Below are positions 1 to 6,506 of a stretch of DNA of 13,508 nucleotides, piece after piece; position 1 is the stretch's first letter; each line of letters opens with the position of its first letter. The notes beneath the pieces were generated by a model. That model was not told where the DNA came from, made no database searches, and worked only from the letters and a program-made list of their open reading frames with translations. The stretch comes from Microscillaceae bacterium. GTDB taxonomy: Bacteria; Bacteroidota; Bacteroidia; Cytophagales; Microscillaceae. A program made the translations under genes and the position numbers. The stretch lies in NCBI GenBank assembly GCA_003483885.1, contig DMXI01000022.1, positions 1 to 13,508 on the forward strand, in the 5' to 3' direction.

Positions 1-45
1 AACAACAACAACAATAACAATCCGAATAATAATAACCCCAACAAA
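1..45 (+). repeat. AAC/AAT codon microsatellite (poly-Asn linker)
   Basis: Nearly every codon here is AAC or AAT, read as Asn in the DUF4476 frame, with scattered CCG/CCC Pro codons. It is a low-complexity trinucleotide tract encoding a flexible linker, and could vary in length between strains. Confidence 0.75.
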
Positions 46-369
46 CCTCCAGTCATTACCAACACTCCTTGTTTATCACCTATTAGCGAAGCCGAATACA
101 AGACAATGCGTAGGAAAGTACGCAATATTTACTCAAACAGTATCAAAGAAAGCACTGCCCGGCGATTGTTTCGTCAGTATCGTTGTTTGTCGGTAGACCA
201 AATCAAGGGAATATTGAAGCAATTTAACTATGAGGAAACTGCACTGAGAATTGCCAAGTTTGCTTATAATTATACTGTGGACAAAAAAAACTATATGAAT
301 TTGAAACGATTTTTTAAGTTTCCAAGCAACCGCAACAGTTTCGAGTATTTTGTCAACAGTCGTAAATAA
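1..369 (+). CDS. DUF4476 domain protein, 3' end only
   Basis: The frame is open from the first base of the window, so the start lies upstream and 122 residues are visible. Residues 1-20 are an Asn/Pro-rich linker. From about residue 24 the sequence matches the Bacteroidota DUF4476 pattern as I know it: CLSPISEAEYKTM, a middle stretch around CLSVDQIKGILKQFNYEE, then LRIAKFAYNYTVDKKNY and a C-terminal F-K-F-P-S / FEYFVN segment. The domain is helical, of unknown function, and usually sits at the C-terminus of secreted or periplasmic proteins behind a low-complexity linker, as here. The internal ATG at 106 lies inside the domain and is not a credible start. The stop is 26 bases before the peptidase gene, so the two are probably co-transcribed. 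The family call is from remembered motifs. Confidence 0.8.
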   Translation, partial: NNNNNNNPNNNNPNKPPVITNTPCLSPISEAEYKTMRRKVRNIYSNSIKESTARRLFRQYRCLSVDQIKGILKQFNYEETALRIAKFAYNYTVDKKNYMNLKRFFKFPSNRNSFEYFVNSRK

Positions 370-395
370 AAAAGATCATTGTCAATACTTAAATT

Positions 396-1385
396 ATGAA
401 AATATCTACCCAATTTTTCTTCTATTGTCTGGTTTTTAGCGGGCTTTTTTCTTGCGCCAATGCTCAAAAAAAAACTCAAGAGAATCAACCGATAAAAATT
501 GAGCAAAAGGAGGTTACACGTATCATTACTACCTTAGCAGCTGATGATATGATGGGTCGCAAAGCAGGTACAGAAGGTGAAAAAAAAGCAGCAGCATTTA
601 TCAGAAGTGAGTTCAAAAAAGCGGGCCTACAATCACCCAAGGGACAAGGGATCAAGGATTTTTATCAAACGTTTCCCTATAAGAAACAAGAAATGCTCAA
701 CGTGATTGGGATATTACCGGGCAAGAGTAAAAACAAGAAAACGCGTGATGAAATTGTGGTATTTTCGGCTCACTATGATCACTTGGGCGTTCGCAGAGGA
801 GCCAAAGGGGATTCTATTGCCAATGGAGCCGATGATGACGCTTCAGGAGTAACTGCGGTGATTAGCCTGGCCTATTATTTCAAAGCATTGAACAACAATG
901 AACGCACCTTGATGTTTGTGGCTTTTACGGCTGAAGAAATTGGATTGGTAGGTTCTCGTCATTTTGGCAAACAGTTTAGCAAAAAAGAACTGAAACAATT
1001 TGTGGCTGGAATTAACATTGAAATGGTGGGAAAACCTTCCAAATTTGGCCGTAAAGGGGCCTTTATCACTGGCTATAAACGGTCAGATTTGGGTAAAATA
1101 TTGCAAAAAAATGCCCAAGGTACTGGATTTACCTTTTATCCTGACCCTTATATAGGGTATAACCTGTTTCGGCGATCCGATAATTATGCTTTGGCACAAC
1201 ATGGTATTCCTTCGCATACGATTTCTTCGGTAGATATTGCCAACGATAAGCATTACCATCAAGTGAGCGACGAGGTAAGTACTTTGGACTTGCAAAACCT
1301 GACAGAAATGATTGAAGCTGTGGCTTTGGGAGTGAGAGGAATTGTGGGGGGAAAAGATACTCCTACCAGAGTCAAAATCAAATAA
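396..1385 (+). CDS. M28-family zinc aminopeptidase-like lipoprotein
   Basis: Predicted exported di-zinc metallopeptidase of the M28 family, 329 residues. The N-terminus is a lipoprotein signal peptide with a lipobox ending L-F-S-C (Cys20), so the mature protein should be lipid-anchored in the envelope. M28 landmarks appear in order: AHYDHLG (His126 ligand, Asp128), NGADDDASG (bridging Asp within 146-148), FTAEEIG (Glu180 general base, Glu181 ligand), INIEMVGKP (Glu209, where many relatives have Asp) and HYHQVSD (His288, last ligand). All ligand positions are filled, so it should be active. The family includes aminopeptidases and carboxypeptidases; the likely role is trimming peptides for nutrition, but the substrate cannot be read from sequence. 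It starts 26 bases after the DUF4476 gene with no obvious promoter of its own. The ATG is placed directly before a typical K/hydrophobic/Cys leader. Confidence 0.92.
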   Translation: MKISTQFFFYCLVFSGLFSCANAQKKTQENQPIKIEQKEVTRIITTLAADDMMGRKAGTEGEKKAAAFIRSEFKKAGLQSPKGQGIKDFYQTFPYKKQEMLNVIGILPGKSKNKKTRDEIVVFSAHYDHLGVRRGAKGDSIANGADDDASGVTAVISLAYYFKALNNNERTLMFVAFTAEEIGLVGSRHFGKQFSKKELKQFVAGINIEMVGKPSKFGRKGAFITGYKRSDLGKILQKNAQGTGFTFYPDPYIGYNLFRRSDNYALAQHGIPSHTISSVDIANDKHYHQVSDEVSTLDLQNLTEMIEAVALGVRGIVGGKDTPTRVKIK

Positions 1386-1546
1386 GATAATTTCTTGTTG
1401 AGACCTTCATCATAAATACTTATTGATTACACTTAATTGTTAAACAAATATTGCCAGGGTTGATTTTTTATGGTATTATTTTAATTTTTTATTTAATTTA
1501 TCTAATATTTGCTTAACACCAACTTAACAAAAAAACACCTAAGTAA

Positions 1547-1578
1547 TTTGCAACACTATTGCATTTGATCTAACTTTG
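1547..1578 (+). promoter_or_regulatory. Bacteroidota-type promoter for the TonB receptor gene
   Basis: TTTG at 1547-1550 and TAACTTTG at 1571-1578, with a 20-base spacer, are an exact match to the Bacteroidota primary sigma consensus (-33 TTTG, -7 TAnnTTTG). Transcription would begin near 1584-1586, leaving a leader of only about 14 bases before the ATG at 1599. Two dyads flank and overlap this promoter and are listed separately. Confidence 0.75.
1549..1563. promoter_or_regulatory. 7-1-7 inverted repeat, candidate Fur/Zur-family operator 1
   Basis: TGCAACA-C-TATTGCA: the half-sites agree at 6 of 7 positions around a single central base, the layout typical of Fur-family boxes. It overlaps the -33 element, so binding would block RNA polymerase. 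The regulator's identity is inferred from the layout and from the metal-receptor-like gene downstream. Confidence 0.55.
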
Positions 1579-1593
1579 CGCAATAATGTTGCA
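1579..1593. promoter_or_regulatory. 7-1-7 inverted repeat, candidate Fur/Zur-family operator 2
   Basis: CGCAATA-A-TGTTGCA begins on the base after the -7 element and covers the expected transcription start. Its half-sites agree at 5 of 7 positions. It is nearly the reverse complement of operator 1, and the two centres are 30 bp apart, close to three helical turns. Confidence 0.5.
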
Positions 1594-1598
1594 GAAAT

Positions 1599-3971
1599 AT
1601 GCGCACAATTTTACAAATTATATTACACACGTTATTGACTATCAGTATTTTACAGGCACAAGATCAAGCTACTGAAGAATGTAAAACAAAAGTTTCAGGA
1701 GTAGTAGTAGATGCCAAAAGTAAAGAGCCTTTAGCAGGGGTAACCATCTTTATTAAAGGTTCCAGCAAAGGAGTTGTTACTGATGCTCAAGGAAAATTTC
1801 AAATCCCTGATCTTTGCAAAGGTCAGCATGTGTGTATTTGTAGAATGATTGGTTATAAAGAAACTCAATTTATCATTCATCATCACCATAATCACTCTCA
1901 CCTCGACAAAAAACTAGCCCTCCACCAGGAAGAAGAATTACTGAAAGAAATTTTGGTAGAAGGCAAAAAGATAGAAACTTCTACCCAAGCCAAGAGTACA
2001 TTGTCTAAAGATGAACTGGACAAAAACAGTGGCAAAACTCTGGGCGATGCGCTAAAAAACCTTACCGGAGTAAATACACTACAAACAGGGCATTCCATTA
2101 GTAAACCGGTGATTCATGGGGTACATAGTAACCGAGTATTGGTATTAAATAATGGTATTCGTCAAGAAGGCCAACAGTGGGGAGCAGAACATGCTCCTGA
2201 AATAGATCCATTTGTGGCTACCCAATTATCGGTAGTCAAAGGAGCTGCAGGGGTACGCTATGGGCCTGATGCCATTGGAGGAGTAGTCATTGTAGAACCG
2301 CCCCGCTTGCGTCAAAAGTCAGGAATTGGAGGAGCACTTAATTTGGTAGGTGTTTCCAATGGTCGCCAGGGAATTGTTTCTGGATTGCTTGAGGGGCAGG
2401 TAATAGATGGCTTGAGCTGGCGGATGCAAGGCACCTACAAAAGAGTAGGGAATGTACATACTCCCGATTATTTTCTGTCTAACACTGGAGTCAAAGAAAT
2501 CAACTTTTCAGGAGCCTTGGGTTATACGAAAAAAGACTATGGTATAGAAGTTTTCTATAGTCGTTTCGATACCGAGTTGGGTATTTTTGAAGCAGCTCAC
2601 ACAGGTAACCGAACTGATTTAAAGCGCTCTATCAATAGCAACCAACCTTTAGTAATCCGAGATTTTACTTACGATATTATTCAACCCAAACAAGCTGTAG
2701 TACATAGTTTGCTGAAAACCAAGGCTTTTTGGCAAATCGAAAACTTGGGTAAAATAGAGCTTCAATATGGCTGGCAATCCAATGCCCGCTCTGAGTTTGA
2801 TCATTCGCGTCGTGGTAGAACTACCGCCGCTATGACGCTCAACCTTGATACCCATACCCTGGATTTGGCTTTGAATCATAACAATTGGGGAAGCTGGGAG
2901 GGAACTGTAGGTATCACTGGTATGCATCAAGCCAATATATTTGCTGGGCAGATGTTTATACCCAATTACAACACTACTACCTTAGGAGTATTTGCCATAG
3001 AGCGATATGTACGCGAAAATTTTGAGTTTGAAGCCGGAGTAAGGTATGACCAACGTGCCTTGACTACTTTTATGCGGGCAAACTCTCAATCATCGGTAGA
3101 ACAGAGAGATTTAAGTTTTAATAATTTTTCAGGAACAGTAGGCGTCATTTTCAGATTTAATGATCATTTGAGTTTACGTTCCAATTTGGGTACTGCCTGG
3201 AGACCTCCCTCAGTAAGTGAGTTGTTTAGCTCAGGATTGCACCACGGATCAGCCAATTTTGAGTTAGGAAACGAAAACCTGCAAACAGAGCAAGCCTATA
3301 AATGGATTAACACCTTCACTTATCAAACCAAGCGCCTCAGTGCGGAAGTCAGTGGATACTACAATCAAATCCAAAATTACATCTATCTGGCCCCTAGTGC
3401 TCCTTGGTCTACACTTACCATTCGTGGTGAGTTTCCTATTTATAGATATTTGCAAACCAACGCAGTGATTATGGGAGTAGATGCTGCCTTGAGTTATAAA
3501 CTAACCAAGCAACTTACTTTTGATACCAAAGCCTCTATTGTAAGAGGGCGGGATCGTAGCTTCAATAATCATTTGATCTTAATGCCTGCCAATAACCTGA
3601 ACAATACCCTCACTTATCAGTTTGGTGAGATGGGTAAGTTACAAAAAGTGTTTTTTAGTGTGAGTGGACGTCATGTGGCTGAACAGCGACGGTTGCCCGA
3701 AAACCAGGCACCTTTTGAAGGAAACTCTACTACTACCAATACTGGCGAAGATCAATTGACCTATGAAGAATTAATTCAAGCTCCGAGTGGTTACTCAGTT
3801 TGGAACTTTCAAACCGGTTTTACTTTGCCTATGCATCGCCAATCATTGAAGGTAAGCTTCAGTGTAGATAATGTATTCAACGCAGCATATCGAGACTACC
3901 TAAATCGTTTTCGGTTTTTTGCTGATGACTTGGGGCGTAGTTTCACGCTGAGATTAAAGTACGCATTTTAA
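1599..3971 (+). CDS. TonB-dependent outer-membrane receptor, probable metal (zinc) uptake
   Basis: A 790-residue outer-membrane receptor that should import a ligand using TonB energy. Residues 1-20 form a signal peptide (ILQA before QDQ). About 31-108 is a carboxypeptidase-regulatory-like domain (KVSGVVVDAKSKEPLAGV; TDAQGKFQIPDL). About 118-235 is the plug (ILVEGKK; LGDALKNLTGV; GVHSNRVLVLNNGIRQEGQQWG; GAAGVRYGPDAIGGVVIVEPP). The rest is the beta-barrel, ending RDYLNRFRFFADDLGRSF and a terminal LRLKYAF with the expected final Phe. The N-terminal domain carries HHHHNHSH at 94-101 and Cys at 28, 73, 79 and 81 (DLCKGQHVCIC), a potential metal-binding cluster. With the Fur-family-like promoter boxes and the following lipoprotein, this points to a ZnuD-like metal receptor; the metal is inferred. 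There is no SusD partner, which argues against a glycan system. The ATG fits the signal peptide; an ATG at 1586 is out of frame. Confidence 0.9.
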   Translation: MRTILQIILHTLLTISILQAQDQATEECKTKVSGVVVDAKSKEPLAGVTIFIKGSSKGVVTDAQGKFQIPDLCKGQHVCICRMIGYKETQFIIHHHHNHSHLDKKLALHQEEELLKEILVEGKKIETSTQAKSTLSKDELDKNSGKTLGDALKNLTGVNTLQTGHSISKPVIHGVHSNRVLVLNNGIRQEGQQWGAEHAPEIDPFVATQLSVVKGAAGVRYGPDAIGGVVIVEPPRLRQKSGIGGALNLVGVSNGRQGIVSGLLEGQVIDGLSWRMQGTYKRVGNVHTPDYFLSNTGVKEINFSGALGYTKKDYGIEVFYSRFDTELGIFEAAHTGNRTDLKRSINSNQPLVIRDFTYDIIQPKQAVVHSLLKTKAFWQIENLGKIELQYGWQSNARSEFDHSRRGRTTAAMTLNLDTHTLDLALNHNNWGSWEGTVGITGMHQANIFAGQMFIPNYNTTTLGVFAIERYVRENFEFEAGVRYDQRALTTFMRANSQSSVEQRDLSFNNFSGTVGVIFRFNDHLSLRSNLGTAWRPPSVSELFSSGLHHGSANFELGNENLQTEQAYKWINTFTYQTKRLSAEVSGYYNQIQNYIYLAPSAPWSTLTIRGEFPIYRYLQTNAVIMGVDAALSYKLTKQLTFDTKASIVRGRDRSFNNHLILMPANNLNNTLTYQFGEMGKLQKVFFSVSGRHVAEQRRLPENQAPFEGNSTTTNTGEDQLTYEELIQAPSGYSVWNFQTGFTLPMHRQSLKVSFSVDNVFNAAYRDYLNRFRFFADDLGRSFTLRLKYAF

Positions 3972-3974
3972 TAA

Positions 3975-4027
3975 AGCAACAAGCGGTAAGCAATGAGACT
4001 ATCTTGTATAGCTTGCTACTTGCTGCT
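3975..4027 (+). promoter_or_regulatory. Imperfect stem-loop between receptor and lipoprotein genes
   Basis: The arms at 3975-3991 and 4011-4027 pair over 17 positions (13 Watson-Crick, 2 G-U, 2 mismatches) around a 19-nt loop. A T-rich stretch follows at about 4040-4052. It lies within the 92-base gap of the proposed transcript and could act as an attenuator, a processing site or a 3'-end stabiliser that sets receptor and lipoprotein levels separately. A weak promoter-like TATGTTTA at 4037-4044 could give the lipoprotein extra transcription. Confidence 0.45.
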
Positions 4028-4063
4028 GTGAATATATATGTTTAATTTTTTTGATAACTAAAA

Positions 4064-4624
4064 ATGAAAACTATAACTAAACTACTACTTAGTTTATTGT
4101 GTGTAGCGGTATTATTGGCTGGCTGTAACAAAGCAGATGATCCAGCTCCTGCCAATGAAGAAGAGCTGATTACAGATGTTACAGTGACTTTTACTAACCG
4201 AGCAAATAGTGCTGATGTAGTAACAATGACTTTTTCTGATCCTGATGGCGCAGATGGTCCTCAAAGTGGAACTACCAATATTTCAGGGAATTTGACTGCT
4301 AGTGCTACTTATACTGTAACCATTAAGTTTGAGAACAAATCAGAATCTCCAGCCGAAGACGTAACTGCTGAGGTGAGAGAAGAAGGTGCAGAGCACCAGG
4401 TATTTTTCTCTACTACTGGTACCTTATCATTCCAGTCTTACGGAGATCAGGACGCCAGCGGTAACCCTATCGGTTTGACCTCTACTTTTGGTACAGGCAT
4501 CGCAGGTACTGCTACTTTGAAAGTAACTCTTAAGCATCAGCCTGGAATCAAAACTGCCAGCACTACTGTAAGTGACGGTGAAACTGATGTAGAAGTAGAT
4601 TTTACTGGAATTACGATTCAATAG
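4064..4624 (+). CDS. Small acidic lipoprotein paired with the TonB receptor
   Basis: A 186-residue lipoprotein: K-rich start, hydrophobic run, lipobox L-A-G-C (Cys21), then an acidic Asp/Glu/Pro/Ala linker (22-35). The mature part is beta-rich and Thr/Ser/Gly-rich, with DVTVTF near 38-43, a SDPDGADGP stretch near 58-66 and a conserved-looking ATYTVTIKFENKSESPAEDV segment (81-100). EVREEGAEHQVFF (103-115), with clustered Glu and His111, is a plausible metal-binding site. I recall relatives downstream of TonB receptors in other Bacteroidota, sometimes annotated loosely as 'type 1 periplasmic binding fold' proteins, but cannot confirm that here. The 92-base gap and shared strand suggest one operon with the receptor. 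The likely role is ligand capture or hand-over at the outer membrane; this is inferred and no enzyme motif is visible. Confidence 0.8.
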   Translation: MKTITKLLLSLLCVAVLLAGCNKADDPAPANEEELITDVTVTFTNRANSADVVTMTFSDPDGADGPQSGTTNISGNLTASATYTVTIKFENKSESPAEDVTAEVREEGAEHQVFFSTTGTLSFQSYGDQDASGNPIGLTSTFGTGIAGTATLKVTLKHQPGIKTASTTVSDGETDVEVDFTGITIQ

Positions 4625-4650
4625 TCATTTTTTTTTGACAAATTTTGTTT

Positions 4651-4680
4651 GCAACACTGTTACAGCCGTAGCAGTGTTGC
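4651..4680. terminator. Terminator hairpin between convergent genes
   Basis: GCAACACTG (4651-4659) pairs perfectly with CAGTGTTGC (4672-4680) across a 12-base loop. TCTTGTTT follows on the + strand. It sits 26 bases after the lipoprotein stop and 24 bases beyond the stop of the convergent DUF1330 gene, so it could end both transcripts, although the T-tract is better on the + side. Confidence 0.65.
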
Positions 4681-4704
4681 TCTTGTTTAGTAGGTGCAGT
4701 CATA

Positions 4705-5001
4705 CTATGCTTGCCCTACATACGCTTCTACTTTGACAAAGGCTTTTTCCCGGTAGGGTAAAAGTTGTTGGTAAGCCTCCCCTTGAAAAACCTGATTTAC
4801 AGCCTCTTGATTAGGAAACTCCATCACCGAGACCAGGTGTGGATTTTGAGTACCAATCAAAGTCTCCGATATTTTATATTTAGCTACTGGCTGAGCTCCC
4901 ACTTTTTGATACAACTGATGCATACTTTCCAAATAATGATCTAAAGCCGCTTTTTCTGCGGGATTGGGAGTGGCTACAATAATTAAGTTTACTTTGTCCA
5001 T
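4705..5001 (-). CDS. DUF1330-like dimeric alpha/beta-barrel protein
   Basis: A 98-residue cytoplasmic protein with no signal peptide. The pattern NLIIVATPNPAEKAALDHY at the start, LVSVMEFPNQEAVNQVF at 56-72 and EAYQQLLPYREKAF at 75-88 fits the DUF1330 / ferredoxin-like alpha-beta-barrel group. In that group the 'V.EFP....A...F....Y..L...R' block is the family signature, and members usually form dimers of unknown or monooxygenase-like function. It is the last gene on this strand, separated from the upstream Crp/Fnr gene by 103 bases that carry a strong dyad, so it probably has its own regulated promoter. Confidence 0.75.
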   Translation of the reverse strand: MDKVNLIIVATPNPAEKAALDHYLESMHQLYQKVGAQPVAKYKISETLIGTQNPHLVSVMEFPNQEAVNQVFQGEAYQQLLPYREKAFVKVEAYVGQA

Positions 5002-5028
5002 AAAATCGTTTTTTTAATGAATAGGCCA

Positions 5029-5036
5029 CAAAGGTC
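5029..5036 (-). promoter_or_regulatory. Candidate -7 element for the DUF1330 gene
   Basis: On the minus strand this reads GACCTTTG, 7 of 8 to TAnnTTTG. No good -33 TTTG lies at the right distance, which is common for activator-dependent promoters. Transcription would start near 5022-5025, about 41 bases from the centre of the dyad at 5057-5074. Confidence 0.35.
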
Positions 5037-5056
5037 AATATTTGAGGAGGAGAAAC

Positions 5057-5074
5057 ATTTGACATTTGTCAAAT
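5057..5074. promoter_or_regulatory. Crp/Fnr-type palindromic operator
   Basis: ATTTGACATTTGTCAAAT is a dyad with perfect 8-base arms around two central bases. Its core, TTGAC-N4-GTCAA, has the 5-4-5 geometry of the FNR box (TTGAT-N4-ATCAA). It lies between a Crp/Fnr-family gene and the DUF1330 gene, so the local regulator is the obvious candidate to bind it. Confidence 0.6.
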
Positions 5075-5104
5075 AAATTTAGAGGCCATAAGGCAAAGGG
5101 GGCA

Positions 5105-5614
5105 CTATTGCTTTAAGCGGCTTAGCGTTTCTAATGAAATACCTAAATAGGAAGCGATATGAGTGCGAGGAGCCCGTTGTACTACATAAGGATTCTTTTT
5201 GAGCAATAGATCATAGCGTTCTTTGGCCGTATAAAACTGCAAGGCAGTAATGCGTTCTTGCAAGCGCATAAGGTGTTGGGTAATTACTTCCCGATAACTT
5301 TGTTCCAGAAGAGGGTCACGTTGACAAGCTTGCTCTACCACAGTTTTGCGAATGGTATAAATGCTAGAGTTTTCTAAAGCTTCAAGGTATTGGGTACTGT
5401 GCTGGTTGCCATAATAGCCCTGAATAGACGTGATAAAAGTGCCCGCAGTACCAAACCAATCGGTAACCTCTTTGCCATCTTTGAGGTAAAAAGCCCTGAT
5501 GAGCCCTTTATCTACAAAAAATAGTCTATCTGCTTTACTGCCTTCTTTGAGTAAATAATCGTGTTTATTGACCTGAAGCTGTTCACCCAAAGCTAAAATT
5601 TGGTCTAAGCGCAT
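5105..5614 (-). CDS. Crp/Fnr-family transcriptional regulator
   Basis: A 169-residue regulator. Residues about 8-90 form the cyclic-nucleotide-binding-like beta-roll (HDYLLKEGSKADRLFFVDKG, then LIRAFYLKDGKEVTDWF). Residues 92-128 are the long dimerisation helix. Residues 131-169 hold the winged HTH, ending THIASYLGISLETLSRLKQ, the usual C-terminus of short Bacteroidota Crp/Fnr proteins. It lacks the Cys cluster needed for an FNR iron-sulfur centre (only Cys97) and a clear cAMP-pocket motif, so its ligand is unknown. It is slightly shorter at the N-terminus than common relatives of about 190 residues, but an in-frame TAA four codons upstream of the ATG rules out an earlier ATG start. It begins 9 bases after the TPR gene, so it is in that operon. 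A matching dyad lies just downstream. Confidence 0.88.
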   Translation of the reverse strand: MRLDQILALGEQLQVNKHDYLLKEGSKADRLFFVDKGLIRAFYLKDGKEVTDWFGTAGTFITSIQGYYGNQHSTQYLEALENSSIYTIRKTVVEQACQRDPLLEQSYREVITQHLMRLQERITALQFYTAKERYDLLLKKNPYVVQRAPRTHIASYLGISLETLSRLKQ

Positions 5615-5623
5615 ATGTTTACA

Positions 5624-6493
5624 TTAAACATTGAGTTTTTGAAGCTGACTCCGCAAGTGCCCCAGCCACCATTGCTCTGTTGTATTCAGAGTTCCTTGAG
5701 TGGTAAGCCTTTCTATGGTTTGTTCATATACAATTTTGGCTTCGCTGTATCGCTCGTGGTCTGCTAAAAACCAAGCAAGCTCAGATCCTACGTGTGGGTC
5801 TTGTGGTATCTTCTCAAAAGCCTTGCGGTAATAAGCCAGAGCCTCTTTGCTTTCCAATTGTTTATGAAAATATTGGGCTTTATCCAACCAATAATAAGCC
5901 AATAAACTGAATTCCCACCCTTGTTGAATTTCTAGTATACGGGCTACCTCCATAGGGATAAATAATACCAAGCAGTTGCCGTAGTTTTCTTGCCAGACCC
6001 TAAAGCAATGATTGGTAGGAGCCAGTATTTCGTTCATTTCTTCTAAAAACCTGAATACTGCTACGTCTAAATCTATGCAAAAAATTAATTGATGTGTTTG
6101 GCCTTCCCATTCAAACACTAACCGCATTCTTTTGTCGCGCCCATCACAGTAGCCACAGGAATTCAGCGCTACCTGTTTGGGACGAAATAACCCTTGAGTA
6201 AGCTGGATTGCTCTATGAAAAATCTCAAGATAGAAATTGTTGCGAAAGGCTGGTTCTTGACCCAAAACCATATAATCTTCAATAAACCAAGTCTGTTGTG
6301 TATCATAAGATAGTAAGATTTGGTCTAATAGTGCGTGTTGGTTCAACTCTACTATAGGACCATAATAATGCTCCTGAGATTGGTTAAATATATTATGGGC
6401 AATGGTAGCCGTGTTAGTCCCCAGGTTTTGAAAAAAGCCCAGTTGTTGAAAGTTATCGACTTTGCTAAAGAACCAGTTAGGTAATGTTTGCAT
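5624..6493 (-). CDS. Tetratricopeptide-repeat protein with a novel N-terminal region
   Basis: A 289-residue, apparently cytoplasmic protein with no signal peptide. Residues about 202-267 contain two TPR-like helical hairpins (LDKAQYFHKQLESKEALAYY, then AWFLADHERYSEAKIVYEQT), a protein-interaction scaffold. I do not recognise residues 1-200. They are rich in Trp/Phe/Tyr and contain a CxxC pair at Cys113/Cys116 (NSCGYCDGRDKRMRL), followed by beta-strand-like stretches (LVFEWEG, HQLIFCIDLDVAVF), which suggests a compact alpha/beta domain. It is 13 bases downstream of the receiver-like gene and 9 bases upstream of the Crp/Fnr gene, so it may work with one or both. No catalytic motif is evident; function unknown. 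Confidence 0.75.
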   Translation of the reverse strand: MQTLPNWFFSKVDNFQQLGFFQNLGTNTATIAHNIFNQSQEHYYGPIVELNQHALLDQILLSYDTQQTWFIEDYMVLGQEPAFRNNFYLEIFHRAIQLTQGLFRPKQVALNSCGYCDGRDKRMRLVFEWEGQTHQLIFCIDLDVAVFRFLEEMNEILAPTNHCFRVWQENYGNCLVLFIPMEVARILEIQQGWEFSLLAYYWLDKAQYFHKQLESKEALAYYRKAFEKIPQDPHVGSELAWFLADHERYSEAKIVYEQTIERLTTQGTLNTTEQWWLGHLRSQLQKLNV

Positions 6494-6506
6494 AGGTTTG
6501 GTGTAT

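Noticed and set aside
291..506. 71-codon - strand frame across the DUF4476/peptidase junction
   Set aside because: Antisense to two well-supported genes, with no supporting signal.
2649..2930. 93-codon - strand open frame inside the TonB receptor gene
   Set aside because: Low-complexity Ser/Ile/Thr-rich shadow of the barrel-coding strand with no leader or motif.
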